Assembly: GCA_016778825.1 (NCBI GenBank)
Contig: JADHOU010000107.1
Coordinates: 1 to 5,673, forward strand
DNA length: 5,673 bases
Source of the DNA: Candidatus Puniceispirillum sp.
GTDB taxonomy: Bacteria; Pseudomonadota; Alphaproteobacteria; Puniceispirillales; Puniceispirillaceae
Direction of reading: 5' to 3'
Below the pieces are notes generated by a model. The model was not told where the DNA came from and did not search any database. It worked only from the letters and a program-made list of their open reading frames with translations. The stretch's first letter is position 1; every line of letters begins with the position of its first letter. Both the position numbers and the translations under genes were made by a program. This document shows, piece by piece, positions 1-5,097 of this stretch.

Positions 1-270
1 AATTTTGGCTCGCAGGCATTGGTTTTTGCTGGTGGCCGGTTGCTTGGCCGTTTTGGCCAGTTTGGCCGTCTCGCATCGGGTAAAGCCGTGCCATTTCCCG
101 AAGGCACGCGTTCGGTTGCGGTTGTCGCTGGCAACCGTAACCTTGGGCTATATTTCGCCGCGCTACCCGCCGATCCATTATTTGCGCTTTTTGTTGCAGC
201 CTATCAATTACCGCTTTACCTTACACCGATGGTGGCTGGCTGGTTTGCTGATCGGTCACAAAAGACATAA
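1..270 (+). CDS. C-terminal part of a probable bile acid:sodium symporter-family (BASS) transporter, 5' truncated by the window
   Basis: The frame is open from base 1 and ends at TAA 268-270, so only the last 89 residues are visible. They are hydrophobic and carry two segments typical of the end of BASS-type transporters: GNRNLGL at visible residues 44-50, preceded by the PEGTRSVAVVA stretch, and YQLPLYLTP at residues 68-76 in the last membrane segment. In this family the Asn-containing helix belongs to the substrate/sodium-binding core, and the protein is an inner-membrane carrier of about ten helices for organic anions. The substrate cannot be told from this fragment. A competing open frame at 5-277 covers the same bases, but its product is basic and looks like no family. 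azlC follows 73 bases downstream on the same strand, so read-through is possible. The family call rests on recalled motif resemblance. Confidence 0.6.
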   Translation, partial: NFGSQALVFAGGRLLGRFGQFGRLASGKAVPFPEGTRSVAVVAGNRNLGLYFAALPADPLFALFVAAYQLPLYLTPMVAGWFADRSQKT

Positions 271-300
271 TTTTTGACCCCATGATTTTTGATCCAATCA
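271..300. repeat. Two imperfect 15-base tandem repeats
   Basis: Directly after the transporter stop codon, 271-285 and 286-300 match at 12 of 15 positions; both units begin TTTTTGA. A weaker third start, TTTGATC, follows at 301-307. The second unit also forms a 6-bp dyad with the end of the first (ATGATT 282-287 with AATCAT 296-301), with no T-run after it. The stretch lies in the 73-base gap before azlC. It could be a regulatory site or slippage product; no function is shown. Confidence 0.35.
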
Positions 301-343
301 TTTGATCGACGATTATTCGGCACTCGCCCCATCATGAGACCAC

Positions 344-1090
344 ATGAACAATCCTGAATTTCACATGCTAAATGCCAGCCAGACCCGCCGTAACGCAGCG
401 ATTGATGCGTTGCGCGCGCCTTGTTACGCGCTTGGTATTACGATGGCCGGATTTTCCACAATCGCACGCGAATCTGGGTTTGATTTCTGGATGGCGCTTG
501 TGACCTCGCTTGGCGTTTGGGGGATGCCCGGGCAGGTGGCCTTTGCCAGCCTTTATTCGGCAGGTGCATCTTTATTTATCATTTTTGTCGCGGTATCGCT
601 GGCGAATATGCGGATGTTGCTGATGGTTATTTCGGCGGCTGATATGATGCATCTGAAATCGCATAATCTGCCCCTATGGAAACGAATCTTCTGGATGCAG
701 TTTCTGGCAATTACGGCATGGGCGAATTTAGGGCTGGCGCAGCAGAAATACCCCTCGCATCTGTTATTGCCATATTATCAAGGTTTTGCCCTGATGATCT
801 TTGCCTTTGGCATTCTTGGCACGATCTTTGGGTTCTTTTTAAGTGATCTATTGCCGCCGGATATTTTGCGCGTGGTGATCTTTATCACCCCAATTTATAT
901 TTTGCTTTTGATCATCAATGCGCGGCAAAAGGCCAACCGGCTTGCCGTATTGATTGGTGGTGTTCTTAGCCCAGTGTTTTTTCCATTTGCCGGTGAATGG
1001 GCCATCCTGATTGCTGGTATTCTTGGTGGCAGTTTGGCCAGCCTTTACAGCCGGTTCATTGCCAAATGGCATCTCGATCCGGTGCAATAG
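344..1090 (+). CDS. azlC: AzlC family protein, large subunit of a branched-chain amino-acid exporter
   Basis: AzlC (YgaZ in E. coli) forms with AzlD (YgaH) an inner-membrane exporter of branched-chain amino acids or related compounds such as azaleucine. The 248 residues fit the family size, usually about 230-250. A soluble N-terminal stretch (1-23) precedes hydrophobic segments. The conserved early block reads ALGITMAGFSTIARESG (29-45), then GMPGQVAF (60-67), then the family's Asn-x-Arg motif as NMR (88-90). The remaining helices run to about residue 240. ATG 344 is used as the start because it gives the longest frame; ATG 365 (residue 8) is a fair alternative, and neither has a strong Shine-Dalgarno sequence. 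azlD begins 27 bases after the stop, the usual partner order. Substrate specificity cannot be read from the sequence. Confidence 0.9.
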   Translation: MNNPEFHMLNASQTRRNAAIDALRAPCYALGITMAGFSTIARESGFDFWMALVTSLGVWGMPGQVAFASLYSAGASLFIIFVAVSLANMRMLLMVISAADMMHLKSHNLPLWKRIFWMQFLAITAWANLGLAQQKYPSHLLLPYYQGFALMIFAFGILGTIFGFFLSDLLPPDILRVVIFITPIYILLLIINARQKANRLAVLIGGVLSPVFFPFAGEWAILIAGILGGSLASLYSRFIAKWHLDPVQ

Positions 1091-1107
1091 GGCGATGATG
1101 ATGTGGC

Positions 1108-1113
1108 AGGTGA
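1108..1113 (+). promoter_or_regulatory. Ribosome binding site that decides the azlD start
   Basis: AGGTGA at 1108-1113 lies 4 bases before ATG 1118 and matches the Shine-Dalgarno core. The earlier in-frame GTG at 1103 has only a GATGATGAT stretch in front of it, so ATG 1118 is preferred. Confidence 0.55.
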
Positions 1114-1117
1114 TTTA

Positions 1118-1450
1118 ATGGAAGATTACGGTTTTTTCCAATCATGGGCAGCGGTATTTTGCGCCATTGTTGGAACGATCATCTGGCGGATTGCCGGTGT
1201 TGTTCTGGCATCGCGTATTCCGGCTGACGGGCCGGTGATGGGGTGGGTCAACACAATGGCCTATGCCATGGTTTCGGCCGTTTTATTGTTGATATTGGTT
1301 CATCCAACTGGCGTATTGGCAACAACCGGCCTTGATCACCGCCTGATTGGGCTTGGTGCCGGATTATTGGCAATGTTCATTAGCAAGCACCTGATCTTTT
1401 CGCTGCTTTGTGGCATTAGCGCCTTCGCGCTGGCGATCCAGCTTGTCTAG
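1118..1450 (+). CDS. azlD: AzlD family protein, small subunit of the branched-chain amino-acid exporter
   Basis: This is a 110-residue, strongly hydrophobic protein with about four membrane segments (roughly 9-28, 46-62, 76-88 and 91-109). Size, topology and position directly after azlC match AzlD (YgaH), the small subunit needed together with AzlC for export of branched-chain amino acids across the inner membrane. Residues RIPADGPVMGWV (33-44) between the first two helices fit the family's conserved charged/Pro loop. The start is ATG 1118, behind a good ribosome site; a GTG at 1103 would add five residues. It is probably co-transcribed with azlC. The gene ends 15 bases from the stop of the convergent dehydrogenase gene, with no clear terminator hairpin in between. 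Sequence conservation in AzlD is low, so the call leans on context. Confidence 0.85.
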   Translation: MEDYGFFQSWAAVFCAIVGTIIWRIAGVVLASRIPADGPVMGWVNTMAYAMVSAVLLLILVHPTGVLATTGLDHRLIGLGAGLLAMFISKHLIFSLLCGISAFALAIQLV

Positions 1451-1465
1451 CGACTGCCGAGGCGA

Positions 1466-2185
1466 TTAGAATGGTAATGGCTCGCCGCGATAGCTCTCAT
1501 AAATGCCGGTTGTTGCAAGATCAAGCGCATCGAAACGCGCCAAAAGTCCGGCCGCGCTGTCAGCCGGTGCAACATCAGCGGCACCCCCGCCCATATCGGT
1601 TCGCACCCATCCCGGGTGATAGGCACCAACAGCAATCCCACGTGGCGCCAGTTCGGCAGCAAGCGTTCTGGCGACATTGGTTGCGCCAGCTTTGGAGGCA
1701 CGATAGATCGGCGCATTGCTGCTGGCACGTTCCTGACTCCCCATAATTGATGAAATGACCACAATTTTACCGGTCATGCCAGATGGGTGGCGCTCGCCAT
1801 CAGCGGGTTCCAGCAAATGCGGTAAAAATGATCGTGCGGTGAAAAAGACGCCAGCAATGTTAGTCATCAAAACCGATTCAATTGCGCGGCTGTGATGGGC
1901 AGGGTCTTCAAGGCCACCATAGCCATTCAATACCCCTGCATTGCAAACCAGAATGTCGATTTTGCGGGTCATACCAGCGGCAATTTGTTTCATGTCAGCC
2001 TCGGCAGTTACATCGAGCCCAAGAAGGCTGATTGCCGGATTGTCGCGGGCAAGCGCAACCAGATCAGGGGCGTCCATAACATTGCGGGCGCAGGCAATGA
2101 CCTGATCGCCGCGTTCGGCCGCCTGTTTTGTCATTTCAAAGCCGATGCCGCGATTGGCACCAGTGATCAACAGGATTTTCGACAT
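1466..2185 (-). CDS. Short-chain dehydrogenase/reductase (classical SDR family), NAD(P)-dependent
   Basis: This is a complete 239-residue Rossmann-fold oxidoreductase of classical SDR length. The cofactor motif TGANRGIG is at 8-15, the adenine-pocket DV at 58-59 and NAG at 82-84. The full catalytic tetrad is visible as Asn109, Ser146, Tyr161 and Lys165 (YRASK), followed by PGWVRTDMGG at 191-200. Arg12 and Arg34 favour NADP(H) over NAD(H), by family rule. Overall it resembles the C-factor/CsgA-like cytoplasmic SDRs; the carbonyl or alcohol substrate is unknown. ATG 2185 is supported by AAGGG (2194-2198, read on the - strand) 8 bases upstream. It lies 57 bases downstream of the HD-domain gene on the same strand, so the two probably form one operon. 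It converges on azlD. Confidence 0.95.
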   Translation of the reverse strand: MSKILLITGANRGIGFEMTKQAAERGDQVIACARNVMDAPDLVALARDNPAISLLGLDVTAEADMKQIAAGMTRKIDILVCNAGVLNGYGGLEDPAHHSRAIESVLMTNIAGVFFTARSFLPHLLEPADGERHPSGMTGKIVVISSIMGSQERASSNAPIYRASKAGATNVARTLAAELAPRGIAVGAYHPGWVRTDMGGGAADVAPADSAAGLLARFDALDLATTGIYESYRGEPLPF

Positions 2186-2242
2186 GGGTTCTGCCCTTAT
2201 AGGTAAATGGTGAAAAGATGAATTGCTTTTTGCCGATGCCGT

Positions 2243-2818
2243 CTAGCTGGCCGGATTGATAATCGCCGGATCAAATGGCGGGCGGGTAAAGATTTCGCGA
2301 AGCATTGATTCAAAATGCGCCAATGGCTTGGTTGGGTAATCGGGATCAAAGGCCATCTGATCCCAATCACGGCAAAATTTCTCGCAGCTATCAAACCAGA
2401 CATGGTCGCGGTAAATATCACGGGCGTTTTTATCAACCCCCATTGCATCGCCATAATAATACATCTGGAAAACGCCATGATGTTCTATAATCCATGCGAC
2501 TTCGGCGCGGACATAGGGGCGAATGATTGCGGCGGCGAGCTGGGAATGGTTAAGCGGTGCCAAATCATCACCAAGATCATGGATCAATGCGCCAACAATT
2601 AGCTCGATATCAGCTCCATCAGCCTCGGCACGCGTGGCAGATTGCAATGAATGTTCAAGCCGGTTGATTTGATAGCCGGCAAGTGAGTCCTTAAGGCTGG
2701 CAAGGGCAGCAAGCAAACGGTCGGGCAAAGCCACAACAAATTCATCTTCTAGTGCATTCAAAAAGGCATAATCTTCCGCGGTGCCTTCATCCATGCGGAT
2801 AAAGCTGACATGCTGCAT
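2243..2818 (-). CDS. HD-domain metalloprotein with an MIOX/PhnZ-like ligand set
   Basis: This is a 191-residue, probably cytoplasmic protein of the HD superfamily. Candidate metal ligands are His56 (LEHSLQ), His80-Asp81 (HDLGD), His91 (NHSQ), His113 or His114 (EHHG) and Asp153 (WDQ). The same order and contexts (LEH, HDLG, H, H, WD) occur in PhnZ, a mixed-valent diiron oxygenase that cleaves phosphonate C-P bonds, and in myo-inositol oxygenase. PhnZ has HDLGH where this protein has HDLGD, so the substrate is probably different. Many relatives are annotated only as predicted HD phosphohydrolase; hydrolase versus oxygenase is unsettled. The conserved N-terminal SFIRMDEGTAEDY (5-17) supports ATG 2818 as the start. 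An SDR gene follows 57 bases downstream, which would fit a two-step redox pathway. No phosphonate gene is visible nearby. Confidence 0.85.
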   Translation of the reverse strand: MQHVSFIRMDEGTAEDYAFLNALEDEFVVALPDRLLAALASLKDSLAGYQINRLEHSLQSATRAEADGADIELIVGALIHDLGDDLAPLNHSQLAAAIIRPYVRAEVAWIIEHHGVFQMYYYGDAMGVDKNARDIYRDHVWFDSCEKFCRDWDQMAFDPDYPTKPLAHFESMLREIFTRPPFDPAIINPAS

Positions 2819-2855
2819 GGTTTTGCTCTCTGAAAATGATTGATATTAAGACACA

Positions 2856-2885
2856 ATCATAGGCTAATTTGCCGATTTTAACCAA
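2856..2885 (-). promoter_or_regulatory. Possible sigma-70-type promoter for the HD-SDR unit
   Basis: Read on the - strand, TATGAT (2861-2856) is one mismatch from the -10 consensus. TTGGTT (2885-2880) stands 18 bases upstream as a weak -35. Initiation near 2849 would leave a leader of about 30 bases before ATG 2818. A 5-bp dyad (AACTA 2884-2888, TAGTT 2893-2897) touches the -35 and could be an operator. Confidence 0.3.
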
Positions 2886-3220
2886 CTATTTGTAGTTAGC
2901 GGATTGCATCACTTTGGAAAAGACAGGCTCAGATAGTGATGGTGGCATCTCTTGTTACAAACAGCCCCTGATCACACAAAATTTGCATAATGTCTCAAAT
3001 CATGTCTTTGTGATGGGCAAGCTATCGATCTTCAATAAGCCCTATCAGGTGGTCTTGTAAATTTTCCAAATAAATAAGTTTGAATTTAACTTCAATTTTG
3101 GCAAAACTTTCGACTCTTTAGCCACGCTTGATTGCAAGAATATCGTCAAAAAGATTGCCGATTGATCGGAAGAATTTTGCAAGTTTGGTAATTATCTCGG
3201 CCCTCGCATATTTCCAAACC

Positions 3221-3251
3221 TTACTTAAGATTGTATTTACTTAAACTGTAT
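3221..3251 (+). repeat. Tandem TTACTTAA direct repeats upstream of the 3295 gene
   Basis: TTACTTAA occurs at 3221-3228 and again at 3237-3244, 16 bases apart. Each copy is followed by a near match (ATTGTAT 3230-3236, CTGTAT 3246-3251). The second copy runs into TATATT (3249-3254), one mismatch from a -10 element and about 40 bases before the start codon. No good -35 is correctly spaced. The arrangement would suit a regulator binding two turns of one DNA face over the promoter; this is inference. Confidence 0.35.
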
Positions 3252-3294
3252 ATTCTCAATAGCATTAACCTCATCGCCGAGCAAAAAAAACACT

Positions 3295-3765
3295 ATGACA
3301 GAATTTCAACAAATGATTGAAACACTTATTGATCAGCTTTTGTTAAGGTTGCCATCGTCAATCTTTCTCGATTTTCCTTTGCTTAGCGTCTTGCTGGCAA
3401 ACCCAAATGGCCGATATGTTCTTGCTGGCCTAGTTATCGTTATCAGTTGTATTAGCCTTTGGGTTTTTCTTCGTATTGCCCAGGTTTTGTTCGGCAAACA
3501 AACAAAACCTGACTCTGATTTAGGTGGTTATTCAGCTAAACCTGACGCCATCAATTTGCCAGAGGCCGTGTCTAAAGATGAATTTCGGTTTTTAAAACGT
3601 GCAGACGCAGAAATAGTTCAAAGTGATGACGACCAAGCATTGGCAGCAATTGAGCAGGAGATGCTTGCCATTAAACAGCTTTTTGCTGATGGTCATATTT
3701 TAAAAGATGTCTACGTGACCGAAACGCGACGTCTTTACGTCAAGGCAAAAGCCCTCAGAATTTGA
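3295..3765 (+). CDS. Small single-pass membrane protein with a SHOCT-like C-terminal segment, function unknown
   Basis: I do not recognise a named family for this 156-residue protein. It starts with an amphipathic stretch (4-18), has one clear membrane segment (about 41-62, VLAGLVIVISCISLWVFL followed by Arg60) and then a soluble charged tail. Residues 119-154 read as two short helices around LFADGHI (129-135), with Tyr140, Arg146 and Leu147 following. This fits the pattern of SHOCT (short C-terminal) domains, which often end small bacterial membrane proteins and may mediate oligomerisation. There is no signal-peptide cleavage site. The ATG has no good Shine-Dalgarno sequence: an A-rich stretch (3284-3291) lies just upstream. 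The gene stands alone in AT-rich DNA and is itself less G+C-rich than the genes to the left, which could mean transfer. A real gene is likely; its role is open. Confidence 0.7.
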   Translation: MTEFQQMIETLIDQLLLRLPSSIFLDFPLLSVLLANPNGRYVLAGLVIVISCISLWVFLRIAQVLFGKQTKPDSDLGGYSAKPDAINLPEAVSKDEFRFLKRADAEIVQSDDDQALAAIEQEMLAIKQLFADGHILKDVYVTETRRLYVKAKALRI

Positions 3766-3819
3766 AGCTATTTTGGGCTTCCAAAGTATAGCTGAGCGTG
3801 CTTTTGGATCTGCCTTAGC

Positions 3820-3825
3820 TATAAT
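3820..3825 (+). promoter_or_regulatory. Consensus -10 element TATAAT
   Basis: This is an exact TATAAT in AT-rich intergenic DNA, with no recognisable -35 at 16-18 bases and no extended -10 TG. If used, transcription would start near 3832, before the large hairpin at 3866-3915. Exact hexamers occur by chance in AT-rich DNA, so this is weak alone. Confidence 0.25.
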
Positions 3826-3865
3826 GAACAGGGCGCTTTACTTGCGGCCTGGGGTTTGCTGAGAG

Positions 3866-3915
3866 GTCGAACATGGCTGTTTTAATGCTCTCGTGTCAGC
3901 CATCGTTGGTTCGAC
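3866..3915 (+). other. Large bulged RNA hairpin
   Basis: GTCGAACATGGCTG (3866-3879) pairs fully with CAGCCAT (3897-3903) plus GTTCGAC (3909-3915). This gives 14 base pairs with a 5-base bulge (3904-3908) and a 17-base loop. It is the strongest inverted repeat noticed in the window. Inside it, ATG 3873 opens a 16-codon frame ending at TAA 3921-3923 behind GAGAGG (3861-3866), so the stem could hide a leader-peptide start. It could also be a small-RNA stem or a DNA-protein site. Confidence 0.4.
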
Positions 3916-3957
3916 AGAGATAATGTTTTTCGGCCAGCATTATTGATTGCATCACTG

Positions 3958-3994
3958 CCATCCAAAAGCCGTGTGTTTGGTGGGCTAATTTTTT
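3958..3994 (+). terminator. Possible rho-independent terminator
   Basis: CCA-T-CCAAA (3958-3966) pairs with TTTGGTGG (3976-3983), giving eight base pairs around one bulged T with a 9-base loop. Six T residues (3989-3994) follow five bases after the stem. The stem is modest and the gap before the T-run is longer than ideal. It could end a transcript from the 3295 gene or a small RNA starting near 3832. Confidence 0.4.
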
Positions 3995-4024
3995 ATCCTT
4001 GGGCACGGTTTATCACCAGCAAGT

Positions 4025-4049
4025 TATTATCATATTAATTTTGATAATA
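4025..4049. repeat. AT-rich inverted repeat
   Basis: TATTATCA (4025-4032) and TGATAATA (4042-4049) form a perfect 8-bp dyad around a 9-base AT loop, followed by more A/T (TTATTAAAG). The stretch would melt easily. It could be an operator, part of a promoter for the small frame at 4109, or simply AT-rich spacer. Confidence 0.3.
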
Positions 4050-4100
4050 TTATTAAAGATTTTTAGTGGCGAAAGATCGGCAGTGTCAATCGGAAGGAGT

Positions 4101-4203
4101 TGGCTAGGGTGCTCAGCGATGCTGATTTATTTACTCTAAATAATTCTAGCCATCAGGTCCAAACCAGCCAATTACTTGTTTTGGAAAGAGTGGAAACTAG
4201 CCA
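4101..4203. repeat. Cluster of CTAGCCA heptamers upstream of the ParA gene
   Basis: CTAGCCA occurs at 4146-4152 and 4197-4203 and inverted (TGGCTAG) at 4101-4107; a one-mismatch copy, CCAGCCA, is at 4164-4170. The four sites lie within 103 bases, ending about 155 bases before the ParA start. Some partition systems carry their centromere-like repeats upstream of parA. The spacing here is irregular (18 and 33 bases between the direct copies) and the sites overlap the possible small gene at 4109, so coding repeats are an alternative. Confidence 0.3.
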
Positions 4204-4261
4204 GCAATTCGTAATCTTGGATAACTGGCATCAAGCTTGCTTACTCAAAAGATATGCTTAA
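4109..4261 (+). CDS. Possible 50-residue protein gene upstream of the ParA gene
   Basis: GTG 4109 opens a 50-codon frame to TAA 4259-4261. GGAAGGAG (4092-4099) lies nine bases upstream and is the best Shine-Dalgarno match in the right half of the window, better than that of the ParA gene. The frame is already open from 4067. The product begins VLSDADLFTLNN and is rich in Gln, Ser and Leu, with no membrane segment. It contains an ungapped 11-residue repeat: VQTSQLLVLER (17-27) then VETSQQFVILD (28-38). Several matching codons differ only at the third base (GTC/GTG, ACC/ACT, CAA/CAG, GTT/GTA). I do not recognise the protein. It ends 98 bases before the ParA start, so it could be a partner of ParA, or a chance frame behind a chance ribosome site. 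Confidence 0.35.
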   Translation: MLSDADLFTLNNSSHQVQTSQLLVLERVETSQQFVILDNWHQACLLKRYA

Positions 4262-4359
4262 ATATTTTTAAATCGTTAATCCCTTGCAGAACTCACTTAA
4301 TTATTACAGCGTTTTGCAATGTGCCTAGAAATTAGTTAAGACAATATCGCAAGATTGAA

Positions 4360-5085
4360 ATGAGTGAAATGGCACCAAAAATTGCAAAAGCAATCTTTGT
4401 TGGTAATATCAAGGGTGGTGTCGGAAAAAGCACACTTACTGTGTATCTGACCGACTATTTGCGGCACCGATTCAAACGCCAATCGGTGGTACTCCTTGAT
4501 ACTGACCCACAAGGTACATCATTTGAACTGATCGAGCCAAAAAGCAGAAATGGTGACGCACGATTTTTCCCGATTGGTGACCGTTATGATGGGGTGAATA
4601 TGACCATACTCGATGGTGTGATTCGTCGCTTGCTTGCGCAGAATGATGGCATTGTGATGGTGGACACTGGCGCTGGCAAGCTTGGCAATTTCTGGAAAAT
4701 GGCGTTTTTATGCAACACGCTTTTGGTGCCAACCTCAATGTCATGGGCCGATTTGCGGCCAACAATTGATTTTATCAAGGAAATTGATGAAAGAAAGGCC
4801 GATTTGCGATCAGTTACGCCGCATGTTGTTGTTGTTCCCAACCGGGTATCACCGCAACAGCGTCATTTCCAGCAGATCTCTGATGCATTGCTTGAAGTCA
4901 ATGCCATTCTGGCGCCGCCCATTTCCGAATTATCAGCAGCGCGCAACTCGTCGTCAGATTTTTCTGGTCTAGACGGTGTTGAGGGCACGCGGTTTCACCG
5001 CGAAATTGAACGGCTTGGCGAATTTCTGGTTGACTATGTTATTAGCGGCGAGCTTGACCGGATATATGCAGAAACTGCCAATTAA
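4360..5085 (+). CDS. ParA/MinD-type ATPase, orphan (no adjacent ParB)
   Basis: This is a 241-residue cytoplasmic ATPase of the deviant Walker A class. The P-loop KGGVGKST is at 18-25, with signature Lys18 and catalytic Lys23. The A' motif DTDPQGT is at 47-53, and Walker B VMVDTGAG is at 99-106. PNRV, typical of the ParA nucleotide-base region, lies near residues 160-163. Only about ten residues precede the first strand, so it lacks the N-terminal helix-turn-helix of type Ia plasmid ParA. Its size fits type Ib plasmid ParA and chromosomal ParA-like positioning proteins. Such proteins dimerise with ATP, bind DNA non-specifically and move a cargo through a partner. No ParB is seen: a convergent Rieske gene begins 12 bases downstream. 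GGVGKST rather than GGAGKST argues against MipZ. ATG 4369 is an alternative start; neither has a good Shine-Dalgarno sequence. Confidence 0.9.
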   Translation: MSEMAPKIAKAIFVGNIKGGVGKSTLTVYLTDYLRHRFKRQSVVLLDTDPQGTSFELIEPKSRNGDARFFPIGDRYDGVNMTILDGVIRRLLAQNDGIVMVDTGAGKLGNFWKMAFLCNTLLVPTSMSWADLRPTIDFIKEIDERKADLRSVTPHVVVVPNRVSPQQRHFQQISDALLEVNAILAPPISELSAARNSSSDFSGLDGVEGTRFHREIERLGEFLVDYVISGELDRIYAETAN

Positions 5086-5097
5086 CTCAGCTTTGAC

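Larger units (their letters stand above)
2819..3294. other. AT-rich intergenic stretch of 476 bases
   Basis: No convincing gene of normal length was seen on either strand. G+C falls sharply compared with the genes to the left: 14 of 60 bases at 3061-3120 against 36 of 60 at 1681-1740. The left end holds the possible promoter of the HD gene. The right end holds the TTACTTAA direct repeats and a TATATT element (3249-3254) before the 3295 gene. In between, 3013-3060 reads as a 15-residue fragment resembling the start of an RsuA/RluE-type pseudouridine synthase, ending in a stop. A loose dyad, ATCACA 2971-2976 with TGTGAT 3009-3014, is also present. Most of the stretch has no visible function. 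Confidence 0.6.
3766..4359. other. AT-rich intergenic stretch of 594 bases upstream of the ParA gene
   Basis: The stretch holds several signals. GAAGC/GCTTC (3764-3768 with 3777-3781) forms a short hairpin at the end of the 3295 gene, without a T-run. TATAAT at 3820-3825 is followed by a large bulged hairpin (3866-3915) and a terminator-like hairpin (3958-3994). An AT-only dyad lies at 4025-4049. Next come a Shine-Dalgarno sequence with a 50-codon open frame (4109-4261) and a cluster of CTAGCCA heptamers (4101-4203). The remainder, 4262-4359, is AT-rich and gave no convincing promoter for the ParA gene; TTGCAA at 4314-4319 is only a weak -35 candidate. Confidence 0.55.

Noticed and set aside
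5..277. Alternative + strand frame over the transporter fragment.
   Set aside because: The product is basic and unrecognisable, while the overlapping frame 1-270 carries BASS-like motifs.
848..1087. Open frame on the - strand opposite azlC.
   Set aside because: The product looks like no family, and the + strand frame is a clear AzlC; this is an antisense shadow.
3904..3925. GGTTCGAC in the 3866-3915 hairpin resembles a tRNA T-loop.
   Set aside because: The flanking five bases cannot form a T-stem and no anticodon arm or acceptor stem is present.
2902..3956. Exact 12-base direct repeat GATTGCATCACT at 2902-2913 and 3945-3956, flanking the 3295 gene, considered as attachment or target-site duplication.
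   Set aside because: About one such 12-base match is expected by chance in a window this long. No integrase, transposase or terminal inverted repeats accompany it.
3990..4060. AT-rich stretch with TTATCC and TTATCA elements near a ParA gene, considered as a replication origin.
   Set aside because: No good DnaA box (TTATNCACA) was found, only partial matches, and no replication gene is nearby.
4472..4841. Two open frames on the - strand inside the ParA gene.
   Set aside because: They overlap intact Walker motifs of ParA and show no recognisable domain.
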